This document shows positions 54,229 to 64,000 of a DNA stretch of 64,000 bases, one piece after another; position 1 is the first letter of the stretch, and each line of letters starts with the position of its first letter. Below the pieces are notes generated by a model, which was given only the letters and a program-made list of their open reading frames with translations, was not told the origin of the DNA and ran no database searches. Location: assembly GCA_001599755.1 (NCBI GenBank), contig BCHX01000001.1, positions 3,658,001 through 3,722,000 of the forward strand, written 5' to 3'. Made by a program: the position numbers and the translations under genes. Source of the stretch: Gliomastix tumulicola. Lineage: Eukaryota; Ascomycota; Sordariomycetes; Hypocreales; Bionectriaceae.

Positions 54229-57200
54229 ATGGCTTCTCCTCTTGTGCACTATATTCCCGCTGGGACTCTTCCCATCGCGGAGGCGGATCGGGATGTTATT
54301 CAACGTATCCTGGGCCCGGGCATTGAACGCAGATGGACGTGGCTCAGCTTCATAGGCGACGAGACTGGCCCCGAGGCGGCCGAGTCGGCAACGCTGGGGA
54401 CTCATGTCTTCATCGACCCTCATCTGGATCTTTTCAAGTCGCCCGACTCTATCGCCATCAGACGTCTTCTCGAATCTCAGTGGATTAAAGTAGAGGTCTT
54501 GCTTGCCGACCAGGACGGGGCACTCCGTGTTCATCTTCTTCCAGATGACAAGCTGCGTGCCAAGATAGACCGCTCTGTCGGCCTCCTCAACAAGGCGAGG
54601 CAGGCCCTTCTCCGGTCCCTGGACTACTCTAAAGATGCGTGGAATGGAGAGAGCGCCCCAGTACCGGGCACCCAGACGCCATTCAATGAGGTGGAGGAGT
54701 CCGAGGGCGAATCCCTGTTGACTCTGTTCAACAACATACCATCGCCTGACCCAGACCCTTCCGTGGTATCGAACCCCGAGGCTCAGATGTGCATGAATAA
54801 CATTCTTGCCAGCAAAGTCGATGGCCTGACCAGCACCCTCTACGACTATCAGCGGCGTTCGGCTGCACTCATGTTGCAGAAAGAAGCAGAGCCTGGCGTT
54901 AACGTCGATCCGAGGTTGCTCTCCCTTACTGACCAGCATGGAGGCGTCTGGTATCTCGACCCCGTCGCATACGGGGTGCTTTCGGAGCCCAGATACTATG
55001 ACGGCGTTCGAGGCGGCATTCTCGCGGAGGAGATGGGGTCTGGCAAGACAGTCATCTCACTGGCCCTCATCCTGGCTTCCAGACTCATACAAGTGACCGG
55101 ACCAGACATTCATGGCGTGCCGGAGCCTCAAAAGAGATCCAAGATTGCATCGCTCATGGACATGGCAGCCTCGAGTGCGAATCGAAATGGCGTCCCCTGG
55201 CGTTATCTCATGGGACGCTGGAGCGCCCAGTCTGGATTCGATGACGAGAACTGCCTCAGGACATTGGATGCCGTAGAGAACTACGGCTACTACAACATTC
55301 CTGCGCCCGAGGTTCGTCGGGGTTGCAGGCGCCCCAGTGTTATGCCTGATCGTCCGCCGAAGAAGATCTATCTCAGCGGCGCAAGCATCGTGATTGTGCC
55401 AAGCAACTTGCTCTACCAGTGGCTCGATGAGATCAAACTTCACACCTCAGGCCTGAAGGTTCTGACTCTGGGCTTGCAGGATGAGATACCGCCGGCCCAG
55501 GAGCTGCTGAAATATGAGCTCATCCTCTTTTCTCAGAACAGATTTGAGGGTGAGGTCAGGGTCAATTTCGACTTCAACAGCTCGCCCTTATCCGAGGTCC
55601 ATTTCAGACGTTGTATCGTGGATGAGGGTCATAAGCTCGGCAACTCGAGGATCTCGAACCGCAGTCTCTTGCTGACCGGTGTCGATGCTCTCCACGTCTC
55701 CGCGCGCTGGATCGTGACGGGAACGCCCTCACACGGCCTCTTTGGCGTGAAGAAGGAGGATGGCACATATGCTCTGGAGGACGAGGACGAGCCCGCCGAG
55801 GCATCTGACGCAGGGCCAACGCCCACCAAGTCTAAGAAGCCCAAGAAGGGGCCGCAGCTCACATCAACAGACCTGGAGAGGAAAGATCTAGATCGCATTG
55901 GGAATATCGCCGCACTGTACCTGAAAGCTCGCCCATGGGCCAATACGGCGCTTGATACAGTCGATACAGTCGCTAATTGGAACACATACTTGATGCTCCC
56001 GAAGCATGGCGCACAAAGTCACGGGCGTCAGGAGTGCCTCAAGTCGACGCTCAACTCTCTTATTGTCCGGCATAAGATCGACGAGGTTGGCGAGCTGCTG
56101 CCTCCCGTCGACGAGAAGGTTGTCATCCTCGATGGCTCTTGGTACGATCAGCTGTCTCTCAACATCTTCTCCATGATGATCATCCTCAACGCGGTTCAGT
56201 CCCAGCGGACCGATAGAGATTACTTCTTCCACCCCAAGCAGAGGCAGAGTCTGCTTCAGATTGTGAAGAACTTGAAGATGTCGACGTTCTTTGGAGGGTC
56301 GTTCTTCTCGACAGCCGAGATCCTCAAGTCCGTGGAGACGGCGGAGGAGTTTCTTCGAGAGGGCAAGGTGCCGATCAGCGCAGAGGACAGGAATCTATTG
56401 GACGATGCGATGGATCTGGGTCGTCTTGCTACCACAGATAGCCTCCGCCATCTCAGCAACTTGTATCACGAGATGCCTGTCTGCGTCACGGACTTCCCCG
56501 GACTTGGCAGCAGCTCATCCTGGGGGTTGGGTAGCAGCAGAAATGGAGATTCCATCTCGACCATCAGCAGCCTCCTTCTCGCCTTGCAGAAGACTATCTA
56601 TGCTGCGCTCGGCAAGCCAGAAGAATTCAACGCACTGCTCAACGGTGGCTTGGAACGGAAAGGCCTGGAAGAGAAGCAGCAAATCGAGAAAAAGGCCGGG
56701 GAGGAGTTCTCCGGCAAAAAGGATCAGACCCTGGCGGGAAACACAAAGCTGGGCGATGACCAAGTATGGAAGCCCAAGATTCACGGAGTGAATAATGTGA
56801 AGCCTAAGGAGTACCTGTCGAGCGCGCTTGAGCCTACCAAGATCACGGCCACCGTCTCAGCCAAGCTGTCGTATCTGCTCGACAGCATCGTCAAGTATCA
56901 AGACAAGGAGAAGATGATCATCTTCTACGAGCATGAGAACACGGCGTGGTACATCGCGAGCATGCTGGATGTTGTAAGTACCTCACAGCACGCAAGAATT
57001 TTGTCTCATGGGCTGACCAAACGAAGCTACAAATACAGCATCTCATTTACGCGAAAGGCATAGCCCCCAAGAGGAGAGCTCAGTACGTCAAGTCTTTCCA
57101 TGACAACCCCATTTTCCGGTAAGTGAAGCCCGCAGTTCGCTTGTTTTCAAGGTGCATGTTTGCTGACACTGGTTTCACAAGGGTCCTCCTCATGGATTTG

Positions 57201-57773
57201 TCCCAAGCCGCATTCGGGCTTGATATGAGAGAAGCCTCGAGGATCTATTTCCTCAGCCCCGTACTCAACCCGCAGGTCGAGGCCCAGGCAATCGGACGAC
57301 TTCGCCGGATCAGCCAGAAAAAACCCGTCTTCGTAGAGACCCTGGTACTGAGGAACAGCATCGACGAAGTGATCCTCGAGCGCAAGGAGCACATGTCGCA
57401 GGCCGAACATCTACGGGCGAAATCGATTCTCGACATTCCATCCATCTACAACTGGATCAAGAATGCCAAGATTCATCCGATGCCAGAAGACTGCGATGAC
57501 GACATGTCCAAGATGTCACCTCTCACGCAGACACACCATGTGTTTGGGAGGGGATTCGGCCGGGACATGCATCCCGACGAAGGACTCGTCCCGGACAGCC
57601 CTACGCGGCAGCGGGATGGCGGAGGCCTCTCTAGAGGGACGAAGAGATCGAGGGAGGGCGACGATGACGAAGCCGACGAGCCGACAGCGGTGAGAAAGTT
57701 GGCAGTGCGTGGCTCAAGCCTAGCTCTTTCGGAAGAGCTGAGAGACAGGCGCGTTGCCCTGGACGTGCAGTGA
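54229..57773 (+). CDS. SNF2-family DNA-dependent ATPase / helicase
   Basis: Three exons: 54229-56973, 57027-57118 and 57182-57773; introns are 53 and 63 bp and the product is 1142 aa. The ATG at 54229 is used (the triplet before it is GTG). An N-terminal region without a recognised domain leads to the first RecA lobe, with GGILAEEMGSGKTVISLAL (Walker A around residues 266-272) and RRCIVDEGHKLG (DEGH, D465-H468). Next come ARWIVTGTPSHGLFGVK and a long insertion with acidic/basic linker sequence. The second lobe, spread over the splice sites, has VLLMDLSQAAFGLDMREASRIYF and NPQVEAQAIGRLRRISQ. Members of this filamentous-fungal group are usually annotated only as SNF2 helicases; a role in chromatin or repair is inference. 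The tail is basic and Asp/Glu-rich (RGTKRSREGDDDE). I see no RING finger or bromodomain. The family call is very sure. Confidence 0.93.
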
Positions 57774-57787
57774 CCGCCCGCTACGGA

Positions 57788-57822
57788 CGGGGTATGACGG
57801 GGTATAACGGAGTATAACGGGG
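57788..57822. repeat. Short imperfect tandem repeat in the SNF2 3' flank
   Basis: Three to four units of about 10-11 bp resembling GGGTATGACG, GGGTATAACG and GAGTATAACG lie in a row just after the stop codon. Confidence 0.75.
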
Positions 57823-58761
57823 GTGCTGATGTTTGAAACATGTACGAGACAGCCTCATGTCCATAAAATAGCTCCAGCTCAGAGCTGTAAGCATATAACT
57901 AGTGTACACTTGCTAAGAATAGATGACTTCAGCCCGTTTTGTTTCACTCAAACGACCATGGGAAAGATGGCGTATACGCAGGGATGACACCTTGAACCTC
58001 GATGGGCCTATAGCAAAGTCAGCAAGCGCTGGAGGTGGTGAGTGCCTGCCCTGATTTCATGCGACCAATCCTGTGCCAAGCTTTTGCCTTGCGCGGCCCT
58101 GTTTCTTCGAGCCCGAAGCAGCAAGTGCCACGCAAACTCGCACTTGCTGTATTCGGTCACTTCGGCGGTTTTGTCACGGGGGGAATCAAGGGAAAGAAGG
58201 GAAAGAGCGACGCGGCTCGTTTCAAAAATAAAGATGGCAAGGAAGCTGCGCATCGGTGTCTACCTGACCTGCAGGGAAAGAGCGAGGGAGAGAGAGGTAT
58301 GGATGGAGGGCGTGAATGCCGAAATGCTACGTAGCAGCAGCGTCCCTGTTGCTCCGCTGGGGATAGAGCTTGTGAGACTTTGCTGCGTGTGACCATCTCA
58401 CCTCAAGCTCATCCCTCTGGTAAGGTAAGATTGTGGCTGCGACTTTTGACTCGTCCGGCGTGTTCGAAGGTGCGCGCGCCGCCCTCAGTGTGTCTCCCCT
58501 TGGTTTCGAAAGCCACCGCCACTTCGTATTGTATACGGCAGCACATGCGTTTCGAGTGACATGGCAACAAGGTGGTCAGCGACACCTCTGACAGTCCTGT
58601 CCTTGCATAACGGTAGTTCCGTACCCACTGACCCTGGCGGCCCGGCTCCTTCTGGGGGTCCTCTGGGCCTCATCGATCGATCTGGGAGGCAGCTTGATTG
58701 GATGCCCTCACCGACGAGCCACGCAGCCTGGGCGCATAAAACATGATCTGAGGGAGAAGAA

Positions 58762-58771
58762 GGGGGGGGGG
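58762..58771. repeat. G10 homopolymer
   Basis: Ten consecutive G bases in the intergenic region before the F-box gene. Confidence 0.9.
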
Positions 58772-59221
58772 AGGGGGATGGGCTGTGCAGCTGACCCAGC
58801 CTGAACTCGACCATGGATGTGGTGTGTGTGTCTGTGTGTGCTCTTTAAGAGTTACATGCGGGTACCACGCATGCATGGCGTCGTTGGGGCTGACGTCCCG
58901 CATCACATCCCGTGTCTGTGTGTGCGTGTTCGTGCATACATAAATGCATTGATGCCATGTTGTTTTGGGTTTTGTCTCTGCTTTGTTGGTTTGCATCGCT
59001 GAGCCGGGTATTTGAAGACGGTTCTTTGCTGGACGAAGCCCTCGTTGATTCTCTCCTCATCGCGCACCTGCATCGGATCGAACTGCACATATCTCGACGA
59101 CGGTGATTTGCAGAGCAGCGCATATCGGTCAAGTAACCTACTTGGCGACATGATTTGAGAGCCAAACCATTCTCACCAACCACAACATACGCCACTGTAC
59201 CACCCCGAGTCAGCCGTTGAT

Positions 59222-62200
59222 ATGACGACCAAACCGGCACAGGTTCCCAGCGGCCACGCGCACGGGCGGCACGACAGCAACTCCCGGTTCAGCATCGCTC
59301 GACTGATCGGCTCGCACAGGAGGGAGAGGAGCGCATCGGCGGAGTCGGTGGTGGTTGAGGAGGACGATCGCACAGACACCAAGGAGAAACAGACGCTGGA
59401 CGACCTGGAGCTCCGACGGCACGTCCGTGCGGTAACGATGGGAGATGAGAGACCCCTGCCCATCCCGGCACCAGCAAGGGCCTTGGAGCGTCACCGACAC
59501 TCGGCAGATCTTGGGTAGGTTTCCACTTTGCTTCTTCGTCTCATGTCGCCTATTCCCTTCGCGGCATGGCGAGTCGGCGACCATCGTTGTCCAAGGCTGC
59601 AGCTCAACAACCCCTATGCATGGTGGCTGTGACTTGTGAGTGACTTGCAGTGGTGGCTGCTTGGTAGTACTCGCACCTACAGCCAGGGTGGCAGCGAGTG
59701 TTTCCACCTTCATTTTCGCAGCACAGACATTTTTGATGAGCCTCAGACAAGGCTCAGCACAACCACCGAGAACGGCAGAGAGCCACGAAGCCACGGCGAG
59801 AAGGATGGCCAAAAGGACTCGGATCGCAATGACAGAAATACGATCCGTACCCTGACGACCAGCCAATTTCCCTCCCCTGCGATCGCCAATGCCGCCATGA
59901 GCTAGCCTCCGCTAAAGACAGCAAGCTCTTGGTCCTAGCTCCAGGGACCTGAATATCCAAATGAGCCTGGTCCTAGCGCGGGTATTTTACGGGGTGCATA
60001 CGAGGAGGGGAGCCGGCAAAGGAGGCGAAGAAAAAGGCGAGACCAGCTTCTACCCGGAAAATCGGAATGTCTCTGCTTCTTCTTGCTTCTTCGTCGTCTC
60101 CGGGCTTGCTGCGTGGGCCTATTGTTGTTCTGTTTTGTTCTTCTTGCCTATTGATCAGCATTGGTTGACATGCCCGCTAATGCCATTGTGCATCTAGTCG
60201 ACCCAGGCAACGCAGGTTGATATCCAAGCGACGAGCAGCCTCGACCTCGACACTCCCCTTGATTGTGGACGAAGACGAAAACGAGGAGGAGACCACGCTG
60301 CAGTATAGTGTCTTTGGTGGGACAGCAAAGCCAGCCATGGCGCCGACAGTCACAATTCAGCCTTTGCGCATCTCACGATTCGAGGTTGGGCCACCTTCAG
60401 CTGGTCTTGAGTCCATCGACGAGGATGAGCCTTCAACTCCGCGATCACCAACATCGCCTACAATAAGCTACCACCCGTTCCCGCCTCACTCGGGATACAA
60501 CTCGCCGACGTCTCCTACCAAGCGGTTTTTCGAGTCGCCCCCTCCGACAAAGCTCAATTCGCCGCGAAAACTGTCGGGAAGCTCAACCAGCTCGACGCTG
60601 TACTCGCGGGAGAGCGCCAGGTCAGAACTCGCCCAAGCCTCGTCCTGGGGCAGCAAATCGAGTTTTGAGTCTTTCGAGTCAGGCCAATGGCGACCTGTCG
60701 ATGGGCCTCTGAGCCGCCCCGAGCCATTGAAGAAGCGCCGCACATTCGACCAGCCTGACAAGGTCTTCTCCCTCCTGCCTGGCGAGGTGCTGCAGCTCAT
60801 CTTGGGCATGCTGAAGCAGCAGCACCTGAGTCAGGGCAGCGAGAGCTGCGCCACCTGCTGGATGCGTGACCTCTGCAACATATGCCTCAGTTCTCGCTCG
60901 TGGGCAAAATTCGCCAGGATTGCCTTGTAAGCCTTGACCCGCCGCCACCATCAACTAACGTACGGTCGGTTGCTAAATAGAACCCCCTTCTAGGTATGAA
61001 GACATTCAGCTTGTGGGGGCGGATTCAGCCGCACACAAGAAGAAGTATAAGCTGATTCTTGGCCCGCGCTTATTGATGCTGCGGAAGACGCTGAGGTCCA
61101 GCCCGAATCTCGCGGCTCTCGTCCGGTCGCTGAAAGTGCCTCGTCCGGACCCGTCTCTCAAGGGTGTCACCAGTAAGAATTTAGACCAGTATGAGGATCT
61201 GGTGGCGTCTCTCGTCATGGCCTGCCCCAATTTGGAGAGGCTCTCTGGCCTACCCGTTGGCTACGACCACTCGTTCAAAAAAGTCTTCCACGCCCTGTCG
61301 ACAAGGGGCCAACTGAAGGACATGCACTGGCTGATTGAGCCCCTGCCAGCTGTCCCGACGAAACAGAAGCAGAAGCCAGCCCAGTCGACGGGGCTGACCC
61401 GAACGAACAGCGGCCTGGCTATTCCGAATGAACTCGATGCGTTCCAAGTAGGGGCATTTCTGGACCACCATCGCAACTGGTCCATGCTGTCTACTCTGTC
61501 CATCCACTGCCTGCCCGGTGCAGTCTTGGCCGACAGCATGCTTATCAGAACGCTCAGCATGCTCCCCTCCCTTCGTCAGCTCTACCTCTGCAACCTTCCG
61601 CCGAGTGCTTTCAACGACAAGACTCTCCTCTCCCTCCCTCCACTACGCACCCTCTCCCTGACGCACATCTCTGGCATCACCTCCGGAGGGCTCTCTTCGT
61701 TCGCTACGTGTCCAGCTGGACGATATCTGCAAATGCTGCATCTCCGACACACACCTCTAACCTCGCTTGCTGCGCTCGCCCGCATCTTCTCGAATTTGAC
61801 ATCCCTGTCCAACTTCGCCTTGGTACAGTCCTTTCCACCGCTCATGCCCGAGGCCGATAGTTTCGCCCTCTGGATGATGCCGTATCTCGCCTCGGCCACT
61901 GTGAAGAAGCTTCACTGGGACATCACAAGCCATCGCGATTGCGCCAACGTGGCGGATGACATCCTAGTGAAGAGCATCGCTGCTGGTGGCTTTCCGCTTC
62001 TGACGCTGCTCCGCGCCCCTCAGGATCCAGAGGCCATCTTTCAGGGGTTGTGTCGCCCCGTGGAGAGGATCATTATCCCGTCAGACCGCTTTGGCACTTC
62101 GAGTGTCCCAACGACACCGACCGTCGACACAGTTCCGGCTTCGCCTGCCCGATTCCTGCAGAAGTCTCCCAGGACTCCGCAGTCACCGCTGGGCTTTGAA

Positions 62201-62605
62201 CCCGTGACACCACCTTCCCACACGGATCTTCGCCAGGCTCGCATCGCCGCTCAGACCCGGCTCGAGAATGCCAGCGCCAAACCCCGGTTTTCCGTCTTCG
62301 TGACTTCGGAAGAGGGCGAGATGGTCGACAGCTTCCAGCTGGCTGGTTTCATCGGGACCGTCGGCAGCCCCATCCGGTATCATCTTCTGCCAGACGTGGG
62401 GTCGACAGACCAGAAGGGCGGTATCGTGGACGTCAGAGACCTGACTGGAGACTTCGGGGAGAGCCTAGCAGGCGGCAGGGAAGGCTGCACTGGCGCGTGG
62501 AACTGGCGCGAGGGCGTCGTAGCGGACAAGAAGGAGAGGGAGATGTGGTGGCACACCGAGAGAGGACGGTGGACGGGTGTCAATCTTCCTCAAGCACCTG
62601 TCTGA
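59222..62605 (+). CDS. F-box domain protein with leucine-rich-like C-terminal region
   Basis: Three exons: 59222-59514, 60198-60926 and 60994-62605; the product is 877 aa. Intron 1 is long (683 bp) and intron 2 is 67 bp; both joins keep phase 2. Exon 1 (MTTKPAQVPSG...ERHRHSADLG) and exon 2 (RPRQRRLISKRRAASTSTLP) give a Ser/Pro-rich disordered head. The F-box-like segment KVFSLLPGEVLQLILGMLKQQHL lies around residues 285-345, with a Cys-containing insertion (ESCATCWMRDLCNICLSSRSW). It leads into leucine-rich-type repeats (LRQLYLCNLPPSAFNDKTL; LRTLSLTHISGITSGGLSSF). F-box proteins recruit substrates to SCF ubiquitin ligases; this one's target is unknown. The F-box call is fairly sure; the first-exon join is likely but needs transcript support. 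Confidence 0.82.
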
Positions 62606-63253
62606 GCGTCCGTCTCTGCTCAAACAGCTCAGCCCTTTCTGGGGTAACTTTCATGACTTGATGATGACCATTTCTTTCGGACCTTGCTTGGCGTTCAGGT
62701 TGGTAATGGTCGACGTAATCTTCCCAAGTGCGACCAGAGACATAGGTAGTCAGTTCCTTTTCAACGTTTCTCGTATTCATCTTGCCACCCCTTAATTAGC
62801 GTGCCTCTATCTAATCTTGTACGGCAATGGAACCAGAATACAGGGAATAACTAGTAATTTACACTTTCCGTCGAGACCAAACTTTGAGGCCATGAATGAA
62901 TTAAGTGAAACAAAGACAATGGAACCCAGGCGTTTTAAAACGTAAGGAACGAGCCGTCACAAATTCAATTTACACGCCGTTCGTCTATTCCTTCTGAAAT
63001 TAGTTTTTAGCAGTTAATATGCATGAGATCGTCGCAATGAAATCTTGTATGTGTGTGTGTGTATGTGTCATAAACATCTTTGAAAGAACCAAGCTGGGGC
63101 CGTGCCGTTATCTTGAATCCAATGAAGCTGATGAATCCAACTTTTTAAAACACAAAAAAACATGAGAGAAGCGTGAAGAAGAGGATCGCCAAGATACGTG
63201 ATAGAGTAACCAAAGTGACAGTATCGCAAGAGCATGATTCAAAAGAAGCTGCG
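62606..63253. other. Intergenic, converging 3' ends
   Basis: 648 bp, AT-rich, with a GT microsatellite around 63049-63067. It should hold the 3' UTRs of the F-box gene and of the minus-strand gene that runs to the window edge. Confidence 0.6.
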
Positions 63254-64000
63254 CTAGAAGAAGAATCCCTTCTTCTTGCTGGGCTTCTTCTCCGCGTCGC
63301 CTAGGATGTCGTCAAAGGTGGCACCAGTGTTGGGCCCGTCGTCCGGCTGCTGAGGGGAGTCGGATCCTCTGCGATCCGGGTTGATCCCAGCGAGGTTACC
63401 GACGGACCGGCTGTTGCGGAGGCCGTGACCGCCGTTGACGGGGAGCGGGCCGTGCGAGCTACTTCGGTGGTGGCTGTTGCCGAAACCAGCCGGCGGTCCC
63501 ATCGGCACGGGCTCGAGGCCGAGGGCCATGCTGGATCGATAGGCGTGACTGGCGCGGTGCCCGCCGGGAGAGAGCGTAGAGGAGCGGAGGGTCGTTGCTG
63601 GCGATCCAGATCCAGGCGGTGGTGTTGGTGTGCCCGCACCAGTCAGAGGGGGACTGGCCACGATAGAGTCGCCAGGGATCACCGCCGGGGGCGGCTCCAA
63701 GGCAGGGAAGGCTGGGTCTTCCAAAGAGAGCCCCTCCACGCCCGGGGCGCCTTCCCATATCTTGGCAGCCAGCCAGCAGTGGCTGCGATTGTAGATGGCT
63801 TCGACGCTGAAGAGCACTGCGTCCGTTGAGAGCTCGACAATGCCACCGCTTCCGGCAACTTCGTACCACATCTTGCGCACCTTGCGGTCCTCCATCCACG
63901 GAGGGTTGCCCATGGGAGGCTCACAGAGGAAGTACTCAGTACCCTCTGTGAACTTCAGGCCCGGCGCGTCCACAACAAGCATAGGAAGTGACTGGATGAC
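63254..64000 (-). CDS. Unrecognised protein, C-terminal part (continues past the window)
   Basis: The frame is open from the right edge to the stop at 63254-63256, giving 248 visible residues; 63982 is an internal Met rather than the start, because the frame continues upstream. The N-terminal part is folded-looking, with TEGTEYFLCEPPMGNPPWME, MWYEVAGSGGIVELSTDAVLF and SVEAIYNRSHCWLAAKIWEG. The rest is Pro/Gly/Ser-rich, probably disordered, with several SP/TP sites, and ends in a striking KKPSKKKGFFF. I do not recognise a named family. No signal peptide or membrane span is visible in this part. Confidence 0.75.
   Translation of the reverse strand, partial: VIQSLPMLVVDAPGLKFTEGTEYFLCEPPMGNPPWMEDRKVRKMWYEVAGSGGIVELSTDAVLFSVEAIYNRSHCWLAAKIWEGAPGVEGLSLEDPAFPALEPPPAVIPGDSIVASPPLTGAGTPTPPPGSGSPATTLRSSTLSPGGHRASHAYRSSMALGLEPVPMGPPAGFGNSHHRSSSHGPLPVNGGHGLRNSRSVGNLAGINPDRRGSDSPQQPDDGPNTGATFDDILGDAEKKPSKKKGFFF

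Larger units (their letters stand above)
57774..59221. promoter_or_regulatory. Intergenic region, SNF2 gene to F-box gene
   Basis: 1.4 kb. A short imperfect tandem (about 57790-57820, repeated GGTATGACGG/GGTATAACGG-like units) follows the SNF2 stop, and a G10 run lies at 58762-58771. TG-rich tracts occur around 58820-58935. I see no convincing gene. Confidence 0.5.

Noticed and set aside
1..64000. tRNA, rRNA and CRISPR arrays
   Set aside because: No GGTTCRANYCC-type B box with a matching cloverleaf, no rRNA-like block and no regularly spaced repeats were found by eye; CRISPR is not expected in a fungus.
1..64000. Secondary-metabolite cluster or horizontally acquired island
   Set aside because: Apart from the lone AflY-like gene, the genes are housekeeping. 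Codon use and intron style are uniform and there are no backbone enzymes, transposases or integration sites.

Overview
The window is a gene-dense stretch of nuclear chromosome from a filamentous ascomycete (Pezizomycotina, most likely a Sordariomycete; the species cannot be fixed from the sequence). The reasons are GC-rich coding regions, many introns of 53-150 bp with GTANGT-type donors and CTNAC-like branch sites, no operons, and a typical fungal gene set. I place 20 protein genes: 18 complete, one cut by each window edge. I found no rRNA, tRNA, CRISPR array, intact transposon or secondary-metabolite cluster.

Layout, left part. 1-1082 (+) 3' end of a GAP1-like amino-acid permease; 1800-3566 (-) NTF2-fold protein with a duplicated C-terminal glycine motif; 5196-9817 (+) vacuolar sorting receptor Vps10; 10762-14004 (-) uncharacterised fungal protein with an unusually long intron; 16969-18304 (-) secreted M28 leucine aminopeptidase; 19084-21097 (-) mitochondrial D-lactate dehydrogenase, divergent from 21627-24762 (+) Mediator subunit Med16/Sin4; 26900-30280 (+) large coiled-coil protein.

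Middle. A 3.7-kb intergenic stretch with a cluster of GATA sites leads to the ammonium transporter (33973-35887, +). Then come a family-X DNA polymerase (36595-39201, +), the peroxisomal membrane protein Pmp4/PMP24 (39814-40778, +), COP9 signalosome subunit 4 (41278-42595, +), an SGNH/GDSL hydrolase (42877-43832, -) divergent from the purine-biosynthesis enzyme ATIC/Ade16-17 (44668-46621, +), and the checkpoint clamp loader Rad17/Rad24 (47045-49711, -).

Right part. A questin-oxidase/AflY-like protein (50314-51662, -) is divergent from a UBE3D-like HECT_2 E3 ligase (52202-53839, +). These are followed by an SNF2-family helicase (54229-57773, +), an F-box protein (59222-62605, +), and the 3' part of an unrecognised gene (63254-64000, -).

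The genes do not form one pathway; this reads as ordinary housekeeping chromosome. I see no convincing undescribed system. The items most worth checking are upstream ORFs whose stops overlap the start codons of VPS10 and the family-X polymerase, a duplicated motif kept by synonymous drift, a near-perfect inverted repeat at 16015-16087, a 1.3-kb intron, and a GATA cluster upstream of the ammonium transporter. All exon coordinates are my own splice reconstructions from reading-frame phase and splice consensus, without transcript evidence.
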